64,000 nt of DNA, taken from assembly GCA_028688015.1 (NCBI GenBank), contig JAQTZB010000003.1, positions 1 through 64,000 on the forward strand, written 5' to 3'. The notes under the pieces were generated by a model. That model was not told the DNA's origin, made no database searches, and was given only the letters and a program-made list of their open reading frames with translations. Source of the DNA: Elusimicrobiales bacterium (GTDB lineage: Bacteria; Elusimicrobiota; Elusimicrobia; Elusimicrobiales; UBA9959). Of the stretch, positions 16,154 through 24,930 are shown piece by piece. The number at the start of each line of letters is the position of its first letter. The stretch's first letter is position 1. The position numbers were made by a program, and so were the translations under genes.

Positions 16154-16169
16154 GGCGGCGTCCGCCGCC
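16154..16169 (-). terminator. Possible weak terminator after mlaF
   Basis: Seven-bp GC hairpin (GGCGGCG tc CGCCGCC) downstream of the mlaF stop. On the minus strand a run of T residues follows, but about 9 nt after the stem rather than at its base, so strength is uncertain. It may only attenuate transcription into mlaD. Confidence 0.4.
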
Positions 16170-16185
16170 GCAAGAGGGAAGTTCT

Positions 16186-16944
16186 TCAGTCGTTCTGGTT
16201 CTGGCGGACGCGGGAGAGGTGGGAGATGCGCATGAACTCGCGCACTTCGGCGTTCGCGGAGAGGCGGAACTTGTCCGGCTCCGAAACCTCCACGAATTCG
16301 CCCTTGGACAGCATGGCCACCCGGCTGGAGATGTCGAGCGCGAGCTTCATGTCGTGCGTGACCACCACGGAGGTGATGCCCAGCTTGGCGCGCATGTCGG
16401 TGATGAGGTCCTTTACCATGCCGGTGGTCACCGGGTCCAGGCCGGTGGTGGGCTCGTCGTAAAGGATGTATTTCGGCTCGGCCGCTATGGAACGCGCCAG
16501 CGACACGCGCTTCTTCATGCCGACGGACAGCTCGGACGGCTTCAGGTTCTCCACGTCCTTCAAACCCACCAGCGCCAGCTTGGCCTTCACGATCTTAGGG
16601 AACTCGCTCTTGGGGATATCGGTCAGGTATTTCAGGCCGAAAGCCACGTTTTCCAGCACGGTCAGCGAGTCGAACAGCGCGCCCTCCTGGAACAGGTAGC
16701 CGAAGCTGCGGCGCACCTTGGCCAGGGTGAACTCGCTGCGGGTGGAGGCGATGTCCTGGCCGTCCACTACGATCTGCCCGCTGTCGGGGCGCAGCAGCCG
16801 GATGAGGCACTTGATGAAGGTGCTCTTGCCGATGCCGGAGGGGCCAATGACGCTGAACAGCTCCCCCTCCTTTATCGTGACGGAAATGTCCTTGAGGACC
16901 CTCTTCTCGCCGAAAGCTTTATTGAGGCCTTTTATCTCTATCAT
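16186..16944 (-). CDS. mlaF: Mla-type ABC transporter ATPase
   Basis: 252 aa ABC ATPase. Walker A is GPSGIGKST (about 34), the Q-loop lies in FGYLFQEGALFD, the signature is ELSVGMKKRVSLARS and Walker B is YILYDEPTTGLDP. The LFQEGALFDSLTV segment is typical of MlaF/Mkl ATPases. It energises retrograde or anterograde phospholipid transport with MlaE. The start overlaps the mlaE stop by 4 nt. Confidence 0.95.
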   Translation of the reverse strand: MIEIKGLNKAFGEKRVLKDISVTIKEGELFSVIGPSGIGKSTFIKCLIRLLRPDSGQIVVDGQDIASTRSEFTLAKVRRSFGYLFQEGALFDSLTVLENVAFGLKYLTDIPKSEFPKIVKAKLALVGLKDVENLKPSELSVGMKKRVSLARSIAAEPKYILYDEPTTGLDPVTTGMVKDLITDMRAKLGITSVVVTHDMKLALDISSRVAMLSKGEFVEVSEPDKFRLSANAEVREFMRISHLSRVRQNQND

Positions 16945-17729
16945 ATGCCCACCGCCACGAGGATGGCGCTGATGAAATAGTCTATGACCATCACCAGCAC
17001 CATGCTGGCCACCACGGCCTCGGTGGTGGCCTTACCCACGCCCTCGGCGCCGCCCCTGGTATTCATGCCCTTGTAGCAGGACACGGTGGCGATCATGAAG
17101 GCGAAGGCGAAGGTCTTCAAAAAGCCGTGCATGAAGTCCCCGATCTCGACGTAGGTGTAGATGTCGTTCATGAACACCGACGTCGGGATCCCCAGCCGCA
17201 CAACGCCCACCAGGGCGCCGCCCAGGATGCCCAGGAAATCCGCCAGCACCGTCAGCAGCGGCAGCATGACCATGAAAGCTATGTAGCGCGGCACCAGCAG
17301 GTAGCGCGTCGGGTTGGTGCCAAGCGTGTAGAGCGCGTCGATCTGCTCGGTCACGGCCATGGTGCCGATCTCGGCGGTCACCACGGCGCCCGCGCGGCCG
17401 GCCACCACGATGGAGGTCAGCACCGGGCCCAGTTCCTTGAGCATCGTGAAGGCCACCATCGTGCCGATATAGAGCGGCTCGTTGAAAAGGTTCTTGGAGG
17501 AATTGCCGGTCTGCAGCGACAGCACCATGCCGGTGAAGAAGCTGGTCAGCGCGGTCACGGTGACCGAATCCACGCCGATGCTAACGCACTGCTTGACCGT
17601 CTCATGGACCTCCAGCCTGGAGCGGAAGAACCAGAAGAACACGGAGCGCAGCATCAGCGCCGCCGCGCCCAGCGCCTGGGTCAGGGCGATGAATTCGCCG
17701 CCGATCTTCTCGGTGAGGCAGTATTTCAT
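16941..17729 (-). CDS. mlaE: MlaE-type ABC transporter permease
   Basis: 262 aa integral membrane protein of the MlaE/YrbE family with 5-6 hydrophobic segments. Typical motifs are FFTGMVLSLQTG, the conserved VAGRAGAVVTAEIGTMAVTEQID and a late GVGKATTEAVV. It forms the inner-membrane channel of the Mla complex. It overlaps alr upstream and mlaF downstream by 4 nt each, so translation is coupled. Confidence 0.95.
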   Translation of the reverse strand: MKYCLTEKIGGEFIALTQALGAAALMLRSVFFWFFRSRLEVHETVKQCVSIGVDSVTVTALTSFFTGMVLSLQTGNSSKNLFNEPLYIGTMVAFTMLKELGPVLTSIVVAGRAGAVVTAEIGTMAVTEQIDALYTLGTNPTRYLLVPRYIAFMVMLPLLTVLADFLGILGGALVGVVRLGIPTSVFMNDIYTYVEIGDFMHGFLKTFAFAFMIATVSCYKGMNTRGGAEGVGKATTEAVVASMVLVMVIDYFISAILVAVGI

Positions 17730-18826
17730 TCGACGAACACCCTCGGCACGCGGGCGGAGATCTGCGTGAAGATCTCGTAATTTATCGTGCCAGCTATCTC
17801 CGCCAGCTCCTCGGCGGTCACCTCTTCGGCGCCCTGGCGGCCCAGCAGCACGGCCTCCGATCCGACGGAGGCCTCCTTAACGGCGGTCACGTCCACCATG
17901 GTCATGTCCATGGTGACGTTGCCCAGCACGCGGCAGCGGCGGCCGCCTATCAGCACGGCGGCCCTGTTGGAGAAGCGGCGGATGTAGCCGTCGCCGTAGC
18001 CGGCGGGAATCGTCGCGATCTTCAGGGCGCGGTCGGCCCGGAAAGATTTGTTGTAGCTGATGAAGGCGCCCTCCCGGATGTTCTTGAGGAAGACGATGCG
18101 GGTCTTCAGCGTCATCGCCGGCTCGAAGCCGGGCAGCCCGCCGTAGGCCGCTATGCCGCAGCGCACCATGTCGAGGCGGCTGACGGGAAAATTCATGGCG
18201 GCGGCGGAGTTGGCCGCATGCAGCGTCAGCCCGCGCGCGCCGCGCAGCTCCAGCTCGGCGGCGGTCTCGCTGAAGATGGCCAGCTGCGCGCCCGTGTAAT
18301 CCGGGTCGCTGTCGGCGCTGGAGAGGTGCGTGTAAACGCCGCCTATCTCCACCTCGCCGTGGGCGCGGAGCTCGTCGTAGATCTTCAGCACGGAGGGCTT
18401 GCGCGCGCCTATGCGCCCCATGCCGGTCTCCAGCTTGATATGACAGACGGCCTTGCGGCCGGCCGCGCGCGCCGCGTCGGCCACCTGCCGCGCCGCGTCC
18501 AGGCTGGCGATGGTCACCATCAGGTCCGCGTTGATGGCCTCCACGAAGCTCTCGAAAGGGTACAGGCTGCCCAGCACCAGCACGGGGCTCTTCAGCCCGG
18601 CCGCGCGCAGCGCCAGGCCTTCCTCCACGCACGATACCCCGAAGCCGTACACCAGGCCCTCGCGCTCGGCCAGGCGCGCCAGCTCAACGGCGCCGTGGCC
18701 GTAGGCGTTGGCCTTGACGACAAAAAGCAGCCGCGCCGGGGCGGCTGCTTTCTTCAGTTTCTGAAGGTTCTTCCTTACGGCGGAGAGCCGTATTTCAGCG
18801 ACTGTCGGGCGCAGGATGGTGGCCAT
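17726..18826 (-). CDS. alr: Alanine racemase
   Basis: 366 aa PLP enzyme giving D-alanine for peptidoglycan. The catalytic Lys lies in VVKANAYGHGA (about 37), and the second catalytic Tyr in ISYNKSF near 255. Length and fold are normal. It lies 18 nt after dnaB and overlaps mlaE by 4 nt, joining the replication and lipid-transport genes in one transcription unit. Confidence 0.95.
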   Translation of the reverse strand: MATILRPTVAEIRLSAVRKNLQKLKKAAAPARLLFVVKANAYGHGAVELARLAEREGLVYGFGVSCVEEGLALRAAGLKSPVLVLGSLYPFESFVEAINADLMVTIASLDAARQVADAARAAGRKAVCHIKLETGMGRIGARKPSVLKIYDELRAHGEVEIGGVYTHLSSADSDPDYTGAQLAIFSETAAELELRGARGLTLHAANSAAAMNFPVSRLDMVRCGIAAYGGLPGFEPAMTLKTRIVFLKNIREGAFISYNKSFRADRALKIATIPAGYGDGYIRRFSNRAAVLIGGRRCRVLGNVTMDMTMVDVTAVKEASVGSEAVLLGRQGAEEVTAEELAEIAGTINYEIFTQISARVPRVFVE

Positions 18827-18844
18827 GAAAGGCTGTGAGCGCTC

Positions 18845-20230
18845 CTAGTAGACCGCCGCGGTCTCGGCCCCCATGGGCTCGGGCGCCTGGGTGGCCAGGT
18901 TCTCGAACTTGGTATATTCGTGAATGAAGGCCATCTCCACGTCCCCGACGGGGCCGTTGCGCTGCTTGGCTATGATCAGCGTGGCCTTGCCCTTGTGGGT
19001 CGGGTCCTCGCGCTTGTAATATTCCTCGCGGTGGATCAGGCCCACCAGGTCGGCGTCCTGCTCGATGGAGCCGGAGTCGCGCAGGTCGGAGAGCTGCGGG
19101 CGGTTGCCTTCGCGGCCTTTGTCCTCGCTGCGGCGGTTGAGCTGCGAGAGCGCCACCACCGGCAGCTCCAGGCTGCGCGCCAGGTCCTTCAGCAGACGGG
19201 AGATCTCGGCCACTTCCTGCTGGCGGCTCTCGGACCGGCCGGCGCCGCGGATGAGCTGCAGGTAGTCTATCACCACGAGGCCCAGCTGCTTATTTTCGTT
19301 CTTAAGCTGCGTCATCAGCTTGCGCGTGCGGTTGCGGATGTCGAGGATGTTGAGCCCCGGCGAGTCGTCGATAAAGAGCGGGGCCTCGGAGACCAGGCCG
19401 GTAAAGCGGGTCAGCTGCGGCCAGATCTCGCGCGACAGCTGGCCCTTGCGCACGCCGCTGAGGTTGGCCCGCGCGGCCGAGCAGATGAGGCGCTGCATGA
19501 TGGAGTAGCGGTTCATTTCCAGCGAGAAGAACGCCGTGGGCACCTTCTTCTCTACGCAGGCGTGGTAGGCCATGTTCAGCGCCAGCGCGGTCTTGCCCAT
19601 GGACGGGCGGGCCGCCAGGATGATCAGGTCCGACTTCTGGAAGCCGCCGGTCATCTCGTCGAGCTTGGCGAAGCCGGTGGGCACGCCGGTGACGGCGGAA
19701 TGCTGGTTGTAGGTCTTCTCTATGCGGGCCAGCGTCTCGCCGGCCAGCGTGGCGGAGGAGGCGAAGCCGTGGTCGGTGTTCTTCTGAGCTACGGAGAGCA
19801 CCTTCTCCTCGGCGAAGTCCATGATCTTGTCCACGCTCTCGGCGCCTTCGAAGGACTTTTCCACGATGTTGGTGGAGATGCGGATGAGTTCGCGCAGCAG
19901 GGCCTTCTCGCGCACGATGTTGGCGTAGGCCTGCGTGTGCGCGGCGGTGGAGACCTTCTCCATCAGCTCGGCCATGTACTTCTGGCCGCCCAGCTCCTCC
20001 AGGCGGTTGGTCTTCTTGAGCTCTTCGGAAAGGGTGACCACGTCCACGGGCAGGCTGCGCTGGCGCAGGTCCAGGATAGCCTCGTAGATCCTGGCGTGGA
20101 TGTCGCTGTAAAAATGTTTGGGTTCCAGGATCTCCAGGATCCCGTCTATGGCTTCCTTCTCGATGAGCATGGCGCCGAGCACGGCCATTTCCGCCTCGGT
20201 GGAATGCGGAGGAACCTTGTTATAACTCAT
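18845..20230 (-). CDS. dnaB: Replicative DNA helicase
   Basis: 461 aa from the ATG at 20230 (MSYNKVPPHS), chosen because GGGGA lies 7 nt upstream; a 12-codon longer form from 20266 lacks this. The N-terminal domain (PHSTEAEMAVLGAML) is followed by the RecA-like core with Walker A ARPSMGKTA, H1a and the C-terminal RLLKDLARSLELPVVALSQLNR block. It is the hexameric helicase that unwinds the replication fork. It follows rplI, a very common order. Confidence 0.97.
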   Translation of the reverse strand: MSYNKVPPHSTEAEMAVLGAMLIEKEAIDGILEILEPKHFYSDIHARIYEAILDLRQRSLPVDVVTLSEELKKTNRLEELGGQKYMAELMEKVSTAAHTQAYANIVREKALLRELIRISTNIVEKSFEGAESVDKIMDFAEEKVLSVAQKNTDHGFASSATLAGETLARIEKTYNQHSAVTGVPTGFAKLDEMTGGFQKSDLIILAARPSMGKTALALNMAYHACVEKKVPTAFFSLEMNRYSIMQRLICSAARANLSGVRKGQLSREIWPQLTRFTGLVSEAPLFIDDSPGLNILDIRNRTRKLMTQLKNENKQLGLVVIDYLQLIRGAGRSESRQQEVAEISRLLKDLARSLELPVVALSQLNRRSEDKGREGNRPQLSDLRDSGSIEQDADLVGLIHREEYYKREDPTHKGKATLIIAKQRNGPVGDVEMAFIHEYTKFENLATQAPEPMGAETAAVY

Positions 20231-20264
20231 ATGCTGTCCCCTGCCCTGTTTGTTTTTTGATAAC

Positions 20265-20305
20265 AAACCCGGGCTCCGGCCATTGGCGGCCTCGGCTCCG
20301 GGCTT
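20265..20305 (-). other. Hairpin between rplI and dnaB
   Basis: On the minus strand AAGCCCGG (20305-20298) pairs with CCGGGTTT (20272-20265) through one G-U pair, with an inner GGCC stem. A short T-rich stretch follows. It may tune read-through from the ribosomal genes into dnaB; only the structure is seen. Confidence 0.4.
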
Positions 20306-20327
20306 GTCAAGGAATGGCTGCTGTAAC

Positions 20328-20777
20328 TTACTTGCTCTGCGCGGAAACGGCCACCTTGATAGTGGCGGCGATGTGCGGCTTCAGAGCGATCTCGACTTCG
20401 AAGGTGCCGACGGCCTTGAGGGAGGCCGGCAGGCGGATCATGTCCTTGTGCACTTCGATGTCGGCGGCGGCCAGGTTCTTGATGATGTCGCTCTTGGCCA
20501 CGGACCCGAACATCACGCCCTCTTCGGAGACAGGGCGCGAGAAGGAAAGGGTGATCGCGGAGAGGCGCTTGGCCAGCTCCTGCAGGCCGGCGTCTTCGGA
20601 AGCGACGCGCTTGGCGCGCTTGTCGGCGGAATTCTTCCAGGCGCTCAGCGAGCCCTCGGTGGCCAGTTCGGCCAGGCCGCGGGGCATCAGGAAGTTGCGG
20701 GCGTAACCGTCTTTCACGGTCTTGATCTCGCCGGAGCGGCCCAGGTTGGAAACGTCTTTTTTGAGTATTACTTTCAT
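20328..20777 (-). CDS. rplI: Ribosomal protein bL9
   Basis: 149 aa, normal length. The N-terminal motif [19 protein letters not shown], then [14 protein letters not shown], is diagnostic; the C-terminal rRNA-binding domain follows a long helix. It has a CGGAG site and sits in the rpsF-ssb-rpsR-rplI-dnaB cluster. Confidence 0.97.
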   Translation of the reverse strand: MKVILKKDVSNLGRSGEIKTVKDGYARNFLMPRGLAELATEGSLSAWKNSADKRAKRVASEDAGLQELAKRLSAITLSFSRPVSEEGVMFGSVAKSDIIKNLAAADIEVHKDMIRLPASLKAVGTFEVEIALKPHIAATIKVAVSAQSK

Positions 20778-20790
20778 GATTTGCTCCGTA

Positions 20791-21117
20791 TTAGCCGCTG
20801 TAGGGCATGAGGGACAGGTTCCGGTTGATCTTCACCGCGCGCATGATCTGGCGCTGGTGCCTGGCGCACGCGCCGGTGATGCGGCGGGACAGGATCTTGC
20901 CGGTGTCGGTGCAGAACGATTTGACGATCTGGGCCTGCTTGTAGTCCACCAGAGCGATCTTCTCGGCGCAGAGGCGGCACACCTTGCGGCGCGGCGCGAA
21001 CCTGCGGCCGCCGGGGCGGCGGAAGCCGCCGGGACCCTCGCGGTGCGCGGGCGCTCCCTGGGGCCTGGGCGCGGCGGTCTCCGCCGGCTTGGGGGTGGTA
21101 TTTTCGTTATTCTCCAT
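20791..21117 (-). CDS. rpsR: Ribosomal protein bS18, with N-terminal extension
   Basis: 108 aa. The S18 core starts near residue 42 with KVCRLCAEK and continues with [28 protein letters not shown]. The Cys pattern (CxxC, C, C) marks the zinc-binding type. The first 40 residues are a Pro/Gly/Arg-rich extension beyond the usual 70-80 aa length. The ATG follows AGGAGCTAATACT. Confidence 0.95.
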   Translation of the reverse strand: MENNENTTPKPAETAAPRPQGAPAHREGPGGFRRPGGRRFAPRRKVCRLCAEKIALVDYKQAQIVKSFCTDTGKILSRRITGACARHQRQIMRAVKINRNLSLMPYSG

Positions 21118-21150
21118 AGTATTAGCTCCTACCTGATTTCTAAAATCCTG

Positions 21151-21600
21151 CTAGAACGGCACTTCTTCTATGCCGCCCTCGGCGCCGGGCTTGGCCTCGG
21201 CTTCGGCCGCCTCGTCTGCGGGCGCGGCTTTGGGGGCGCCTTCGCCGGCGGGGCCGTCGAAAGACATGATCTGCACGCGGTTGGCGGTGATCTTCAGCTC
21301 TTTGCGCTTCTGACCGGCCTTGTCGGTGTATTCCGACATGGTGATCCGGCCGTCCACCATCAGCGGGGTGCCCTTGCGCATTTTTTCTTTGCAGCGCTCG
21401 GCGGCCTGGCCCCACACGGTGACGGACACGAAGATGGTGTCGTCCTTCCATTCGCCGGAGGCCTTGTCCTGGAAGCGGCGGTTCACGGCAAGCCCGAGGC
21501 TGGCCACGGCCATCTGCGACTGGGTATAGCGCACCTCGGGATCGCGGGTCAGACGGCCCGCCAGCATCACCGAGTTGATCTCCGGCATCCTTAATTCCAT
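21151..21600 (-). CDS. ssb: Single-stranded DNA-binding protein
   Basis: 149 aa. OB-fold start NSVMLAGRLTRDPEVRYT, core WKDDTIFVSVTVWGQAAERC, then an acidic, flexible C-terminal region. It ends EEVPF, keeping the acidic-tip pattern through which SSB recruits partner proteins (usually DDDIPF). It sits between rpsF and rpsR as in most bacteria. Confidence 0.96.
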   Translation of the reverse strand: MELRMPEINSVMLAGRLTRDPEVRYTQSQMAVASLGLAVNRRFQDKASGEWKDDTIFVSVTVWGQAAERCKEKMRKGTPLMVDGRITMSEYTDKAGQKRKELKITANRVQIMSFDGPAGEGAPKAAPADEAAEAEAKPGAEGGIEEVPF

Positions 21601-21619
21601 AGAAGTAAGAACCTTCGGC

Positions 21620-21931
21620 TTAAGGCTTCTTCACGGCCACGGGCTCTACGGTGGCCTTCATCATCAGGGCGCGCAGCACGGTTTCCTGCAGCTTCAGGCT
21701 GTGGTTGATGACCTTCACGCTTTCAGGGGACGCCTTGACCTTCATATAGACGTAGTAGCCGTCGCGGTTCTTGTTGACGGCGTGGGAGAACTTCTTGCGG
21801 CCCAGCCTGTCCTCGGCAAGGACCTCGCCCTTCTCGTCGGTAAGGATCTTTTTGGCTTTTTCCACGGCTTCCGCGACTTCGGCGTCGGTAAGCTGGGGAT
21901 TGATAATCAGCATTAACTCATAGGTATTCAT
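21620..21931 (-). CDS. rpsF: Ribosomal protein bS6
   Basis: 103 aa. MNTYELMLIINPQLTDAEV and GRKKFSHAVNKNRDGYYVYM are diagnostic of S6. First gene of the rpsF-ssb-rpsR-rplI-dnaB operon. A TATTAT box lies 9 nt before the ATG, so its leader may be extremely short; a stronger promoter further upstream is not obvious. Confidence 0.95.
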   Translation of the reverse strand: MNTYELMLIINPQLTDAEVAEAVEKAKKILTDEKGEVLAEDRLGRKKFSHAVNKNRDGYYVYMKVKASPESVKVINHSLKLQETVLRALMMKATVEPVAVKKP

Positions 21932-21963
21932 AGTAGGTTAATAATACCAAATCCGGGGCGGGT

Positions 21964-22737
21964 TTACAAGACAGGCCGGCAGACCAGCACCTGCCGCGTC
22001 GAACCGGCGTCGAAGGGCTCGCGCTTGAATCCCCCGTACCTGGCGGCGACCCGGAACCCGTTGTAATGCAGCAGCGCCAGCAGCTCTTCCGGAAAAAAAC
22101 ATCGTAAATTTACGCGTTTTTTTACGGTCCGGCCGTCCCGCTCGCGCCTGAAATGCCAGACTATCCGGGAGGTCTGAGCCGCTTTGTCGTAGGAGTATTG
22201 CTCGTTCACCAGCACTTTACCGGGGCCGGAGGGGTCGTTATAATAGGCCACCGGCAGCAGCTCCTCCTGGTCCCGCGTCAGATAGCGCGGGTCCGGGTTG
22301 AAAACGTCCAGCAGGAAGCGCCCGCCGGGGGCCAGGTGGCGCCGGACCGAGGCGAACAGGCCTTCCAGGTCCTGCCGACGGCCCAAATGCTGCATGGAAT
22401 TGAAGGCGATGAAGATCAGTTTGAATTTTCGGGCGAGTCGGAAGTTGCGGGCGTCGCCCCTGATGAAATTTATTTTCTGCCCGGCGGCCGCGGCCTTCTT
22501 CCTGGCCAGCGCCAGCATGGGGGCGGCCAAGTCCAGGCCGGTAATGTCTACGCCGGCCTTGCTGAAAGGAATGGCCAGGCGGCCGGTGCCGCAGGCCAGT
22601 TCCAGCACCGCCCCCCGCGCGCGCCGGGCCTCGGAAAGATAAAATTCCAGGTCGCCGCTTTCGGGATCGTTAAAAGCGTCGTACTGCAGGGCGTCGCCGT
22701 ATATTTCGGAGCCGTCGAAGATTCTTAGTTTCGGCAT
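21964..22737 (-). CDS. Class I SAM-dependent methyltransferase
   Basis: About 257 aa. Motif I VLELACGTGRLAIPFSKAG, then DITGLDLAAPML, a post-motif INFIRGDARNF and IFIAFNSMQHL mark a class I Rossmann methyltransferase. The layout with an N-terminal YDAFNDPESGDLEFYL segment is like small-molecule or envelope-associated methyltransferases; substrate unknown. The ATG at 22737 is preferred over 22743, because a TAAAAT box ends 6 nt before it and would overlap a leader from 22743. It is divergent from the TPR membrane gene. Confidence 0.85.
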   Translation of the reverse strand: MPKLRIFDGSEIYGDALQYDAFNDPESGDLEFYLSEARRARGAVLELACGTGRLAIPFSKAGVDITGLDLAAPMLALARKKAAAAGQKINFIRGDARNFRLARKFKLIFIAFNSMQHLGRRQDLEGLFASVRRHLAPGGRFLLDVFNPDPRYLTRDQEELLPVAYYNDPSGPGKVLVNEQYSYDKAAQTSRIVWHFRRERDGRTVKKRVNLRCFFPEELLALLHYNGFRVAARYGGFKREPFDAGSTRQVLVCRPVL

Positions 22738-22743
22738 CTCCAT

Positions 22744-22749
22744 ATTTTA
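22744..22749 (-). promoter_or_regulatory. -10 box for leaderless methyltransferase mRNA
   Basis: TAAAAT on the minus strand, 6 nt before the ATG at 22737. A transcript would begin at or next to the start codon. No ribosome-binding site is available. Confidence 0.5.
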
Positions 22750-22765
22750 CTTTTTTGCGACTTGC

Positions 22766-22771
22766 TATAAT
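22766..22771 (+). promoter_or_regulatory. -10 box for leaderless TPR-protein mRNA
   Basis: Perfect TATAAT 6 nt before the ATG at 22778. The 28-nt divergent gap leaves no room for an ordinary leader. Confidence 0.7.
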
Positions 22772-22777
22772 TCTCCT

Positions 22778-24493
22778 ATGTTAAAAGACCGTCTGCGGGC
22801 GGCAGGCGCGCCCGCCGGCCTGCTGCTGGCCGCGCTGCTGGCCTTCGGCATCACACTGCGGGTGGGCTTTCTCTGGGACGACCACCGGATGATAGAGCAG
22901 AACCCGCGCCTGGAACTGAGCGCGGGCAACCTGGCCGCCGCCTTCAAGGGCGACCCGTTCGCGCAGGGACTGAACTATTACCGCCCGCTGCAGACGGTCA
23001 GCAACATGGCGGACTTCTCCGCCTGGGGCCTGCGGCCCTTCGGCTACCACCTGACCAACCTGTTCTTTCACGCGGCGGCGGCGGTGCTGTTCTTCTACCT
23101 CGCGCTGGCGCTTGGCCTGGCGAGGCCCGCCGCCTTCTGGGCCGCGGCGCTGCTGGCCGCGCACCCGGCCGCGGTAGAGCAGCTGCTGGTGATAGCCGGC
23201 CGGGCCGAGCTGGCCTCGTCGGCCTGCGTGGCGGCCTCGCTGCTGCTCTTCCTTAAAAGAAGGCCTTTGGCCTCCTTCGTCTTTTTCGCGGCCGCCTGCG
23301 GTTTCAAGGAGAACGGCGTGGTCACCCCGGCGCTGGCCGCGCTCTGCCTGTGGTACCTGAAGCGTGAAAAAAAAGATTACCAGGCGCTGGTCCCGTTCTT
23401 CGCCTTCATCCCGTTCTACCTCGCGGCCCGGCACCTGGCGCTGGGCATGGGCACGCTGTCGCACGGGCTGGCCCCGGTGCTTTCCGGCCTGCTGCTCAAA
23501 GTGCCGGCCAGCGTGCTGGCTTACCTTAAGGAAGCGGCTTTCCCATTCGACATGCACTCGCACCGCCTGCAGCCGGATCTGGAGCTGCTGCGCTGGGCCG
23601 CGCCGGCGGCATTGGGCGCGGCGGGCTTTTATCTCTATCGCAAAGGCAGCAGGCTGGCCCTGTTCTGCGCGGGCTGGTACCTGCTCAACCTGGCGCCCAA
23701 GCTCCCGCTGCTGGCGGCCAACGACCTGATGCTGGACCACTGGGTTTACCTGGCCAACGCCGGGCTGTTCCTGCTGGCGGCCGACAAGCTGGCGGCGGAC
23801 AAGGAACACAAGCCGCTGCTGGCGCTGGCCGCGGCGGTCCTGATCCTCGCCAGCGTGATCAACATCGGCAAGCGCGACACCGACCTGGGCCTCTACGAGC
23901 ACGCCGCGCAGAAGTCCACCTCCAAGCCGCTGCTCTATAACCTGGCGCGCGAATATTACCTGGGCGGGCGCTACCAGAAAAGCCGCCTGCTGCTGGAGCG
24001 CGTTTCCGCCGACGCCCCGGACAACCCGCTCTACCTCGACGGGCTGGCGCTGGCCAGGTCGAAGGACGGCGACCTGACGGGCGCGCTGGCCGCGTCCGAC
24101 CGCGCGCTGGCCCTGAAGCCGGGCGACCCGGAACTGCTCTTCAACCGCTACGGCGTCTGGATGGACGCCGGCAAAAAGAAGGAAGGCGCGGAGACCCTGG
24201 CCGCGCTGCTGCGGGCGCACCCCGCTTTTCCCCCGGCGCTGCTGGCCGAGGCCCGCGCGCTGCTGGCAGCCGGCCGCGAACGGGAAGCAGAAGCCGCCTA
24301 CCGCCGCGCGCTGGCCGCCGGCCCGGCAAACCTCGAGACGCTCAACGACCTGGGCGTCCTGCTGGCCAAGCGCGGCGATTACGCCGGCGCCGAAGAGCTG
24401 TTCCGCCGCGCTTTGCGGCTGGCCCCCGGCGGCAGCGCCGCGCGGAACCTGCTGCACCTGGAAGCCGTAAAAGCGGAAGGCCGGCCCCGCTAG
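22778..24493 (+). CDS. TMTC-like membrane glycosyltransferase with TPR repeats
   Basis: 571 aa. The N-terminal 370 residues hold about ten hydrophobic helices with an early WDDHRMI motif after the first helix, LNYYRPLQT and FGYHLTNLFFH. These are the hallmarks of the GT-C fold TMTC/Pmt-like proteins that transfer sugars from a lipid donor. The C-terminal 190 residues are TPR repeats (about 385-560). It probably glycosylates secreted or membrane proteins; donor and acceptor unknown. The ATG is preceded by a perfect -10 box at 6 nt and no ribosome-binding site. Confidence 0.8.
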   Translation: MLKDRLRAAGAPAGLLLAALLAFGITLRVGFLWDDHRMIEQNPRLELSAGNLAAAFKGDPFAQGLNYYRPLQTVSNMADFSAWGLRPFGYHLTNLFFHAAAAVLFFYLALALGLARPAAFWAAALLAAHPAAVEQLLVIAGRAELASSACVAASLLLFLKRRPLASFVFFAAACGFKENGVVTPALAALCLWYLKREKKDYQALVPFFAFIPFYLAARHLALGMGTLSHGLAPVLSGLLLKVPASVLAYLKEAAFPFDMHSHRLQPDLELLRWAAPAALGAAGFYLYRKGSRLALFCAGWYLLNLAPKLPLLAANDLMLDHWVYLANAGLFLLAADKLAADKEHKPLLALAAAVLILASVINIGKRDTDLGLYEHAAQKSTSKPLLYNLAREYYLGGRYQKSRLLLERVSADAPDNPLYLDGLALARSKDGDLTGALAASDRALALKPGDPELLFNRYGVWMDAGKKKEGAETLAALLRAHPAFPPALLAEARALLAAGREREAEAAYRRALAAGPANLETLNDLGVLLAKRGDYAGAEELFRRALRLAPGGSAARNLLHLEAVKAEGRPR

Positions 24494-24525
24494 GGACCGG
24501 CCTCCGGCAGCCGCCTCCGCGTTCC

Positions 24526-24930
24526 TTAATCTTTTTTAAGTTCCGCCTGCATAGCCTTTACCTCAGCGTACACCGCGCGCTCCCGCTCCGAGAGCGCTTT
24601 CATGACGGCCTTGAATTCCGGCTTGTTCATCACCTTCATCAGGTCGGCGTAGACCACGGCGGCCGCGCCGGCCCGCGCCGCCCGGGCGCGCAGTGAAGCC
24701 TCCAGCGACCGGGCATGCGGTATGTGGCGCTGGCGGAAGCCGGTGCCTTCCTTGAAGATACGGCCCAGTTCCAGCAGGCGCGTGCGCTTCTCTTCGATCA
24801 GCTTCTCGTATAATTCGGCGGGTTTCTGCCCGCCTGGCGCGGAGCCGAAGGCGGCGGCGTCCACCTTGCAGGAGGAAATATCTTCCATTTCGCCGCTGAT
24901 GGCGGCGCGTATCAGTTCTTTAAGCGTCAT
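24526..24930 (-). CDS. Hypothetical helical protein
   Basis: 134 aa, strongly helical and charged, without membrane segments or recognised motifs. It has a sequence EGTGFRQRHIPHARSLEASLRAR in the middle and a C-terminal ERERAVYAEVKAMQAELKKD helix. The start overlaps the stop of the YhcH-like gene by 4 nt, so the two are probably coupled. Function unknown. Confidence 0.65.
   Translation of the reverse strand: MTLKELIRAAISGEMEDISSCKVDAAAFGSAPGGQKPAELYEKLIEEKRTRLLELGRIFKEGTGFRQRHIPHARSLEASLRARAARAGAAAVVYADLMKVMNKPEFKAVMKALSERERAVYAEVKAMQAELKKD

Noticed and set aside
24478-24505. Terminator at the end of the TPR membrane gene
   Set aside because: GGCCGG/CCGGCC arms surround the stop codon, but no T-run follows on either strand.
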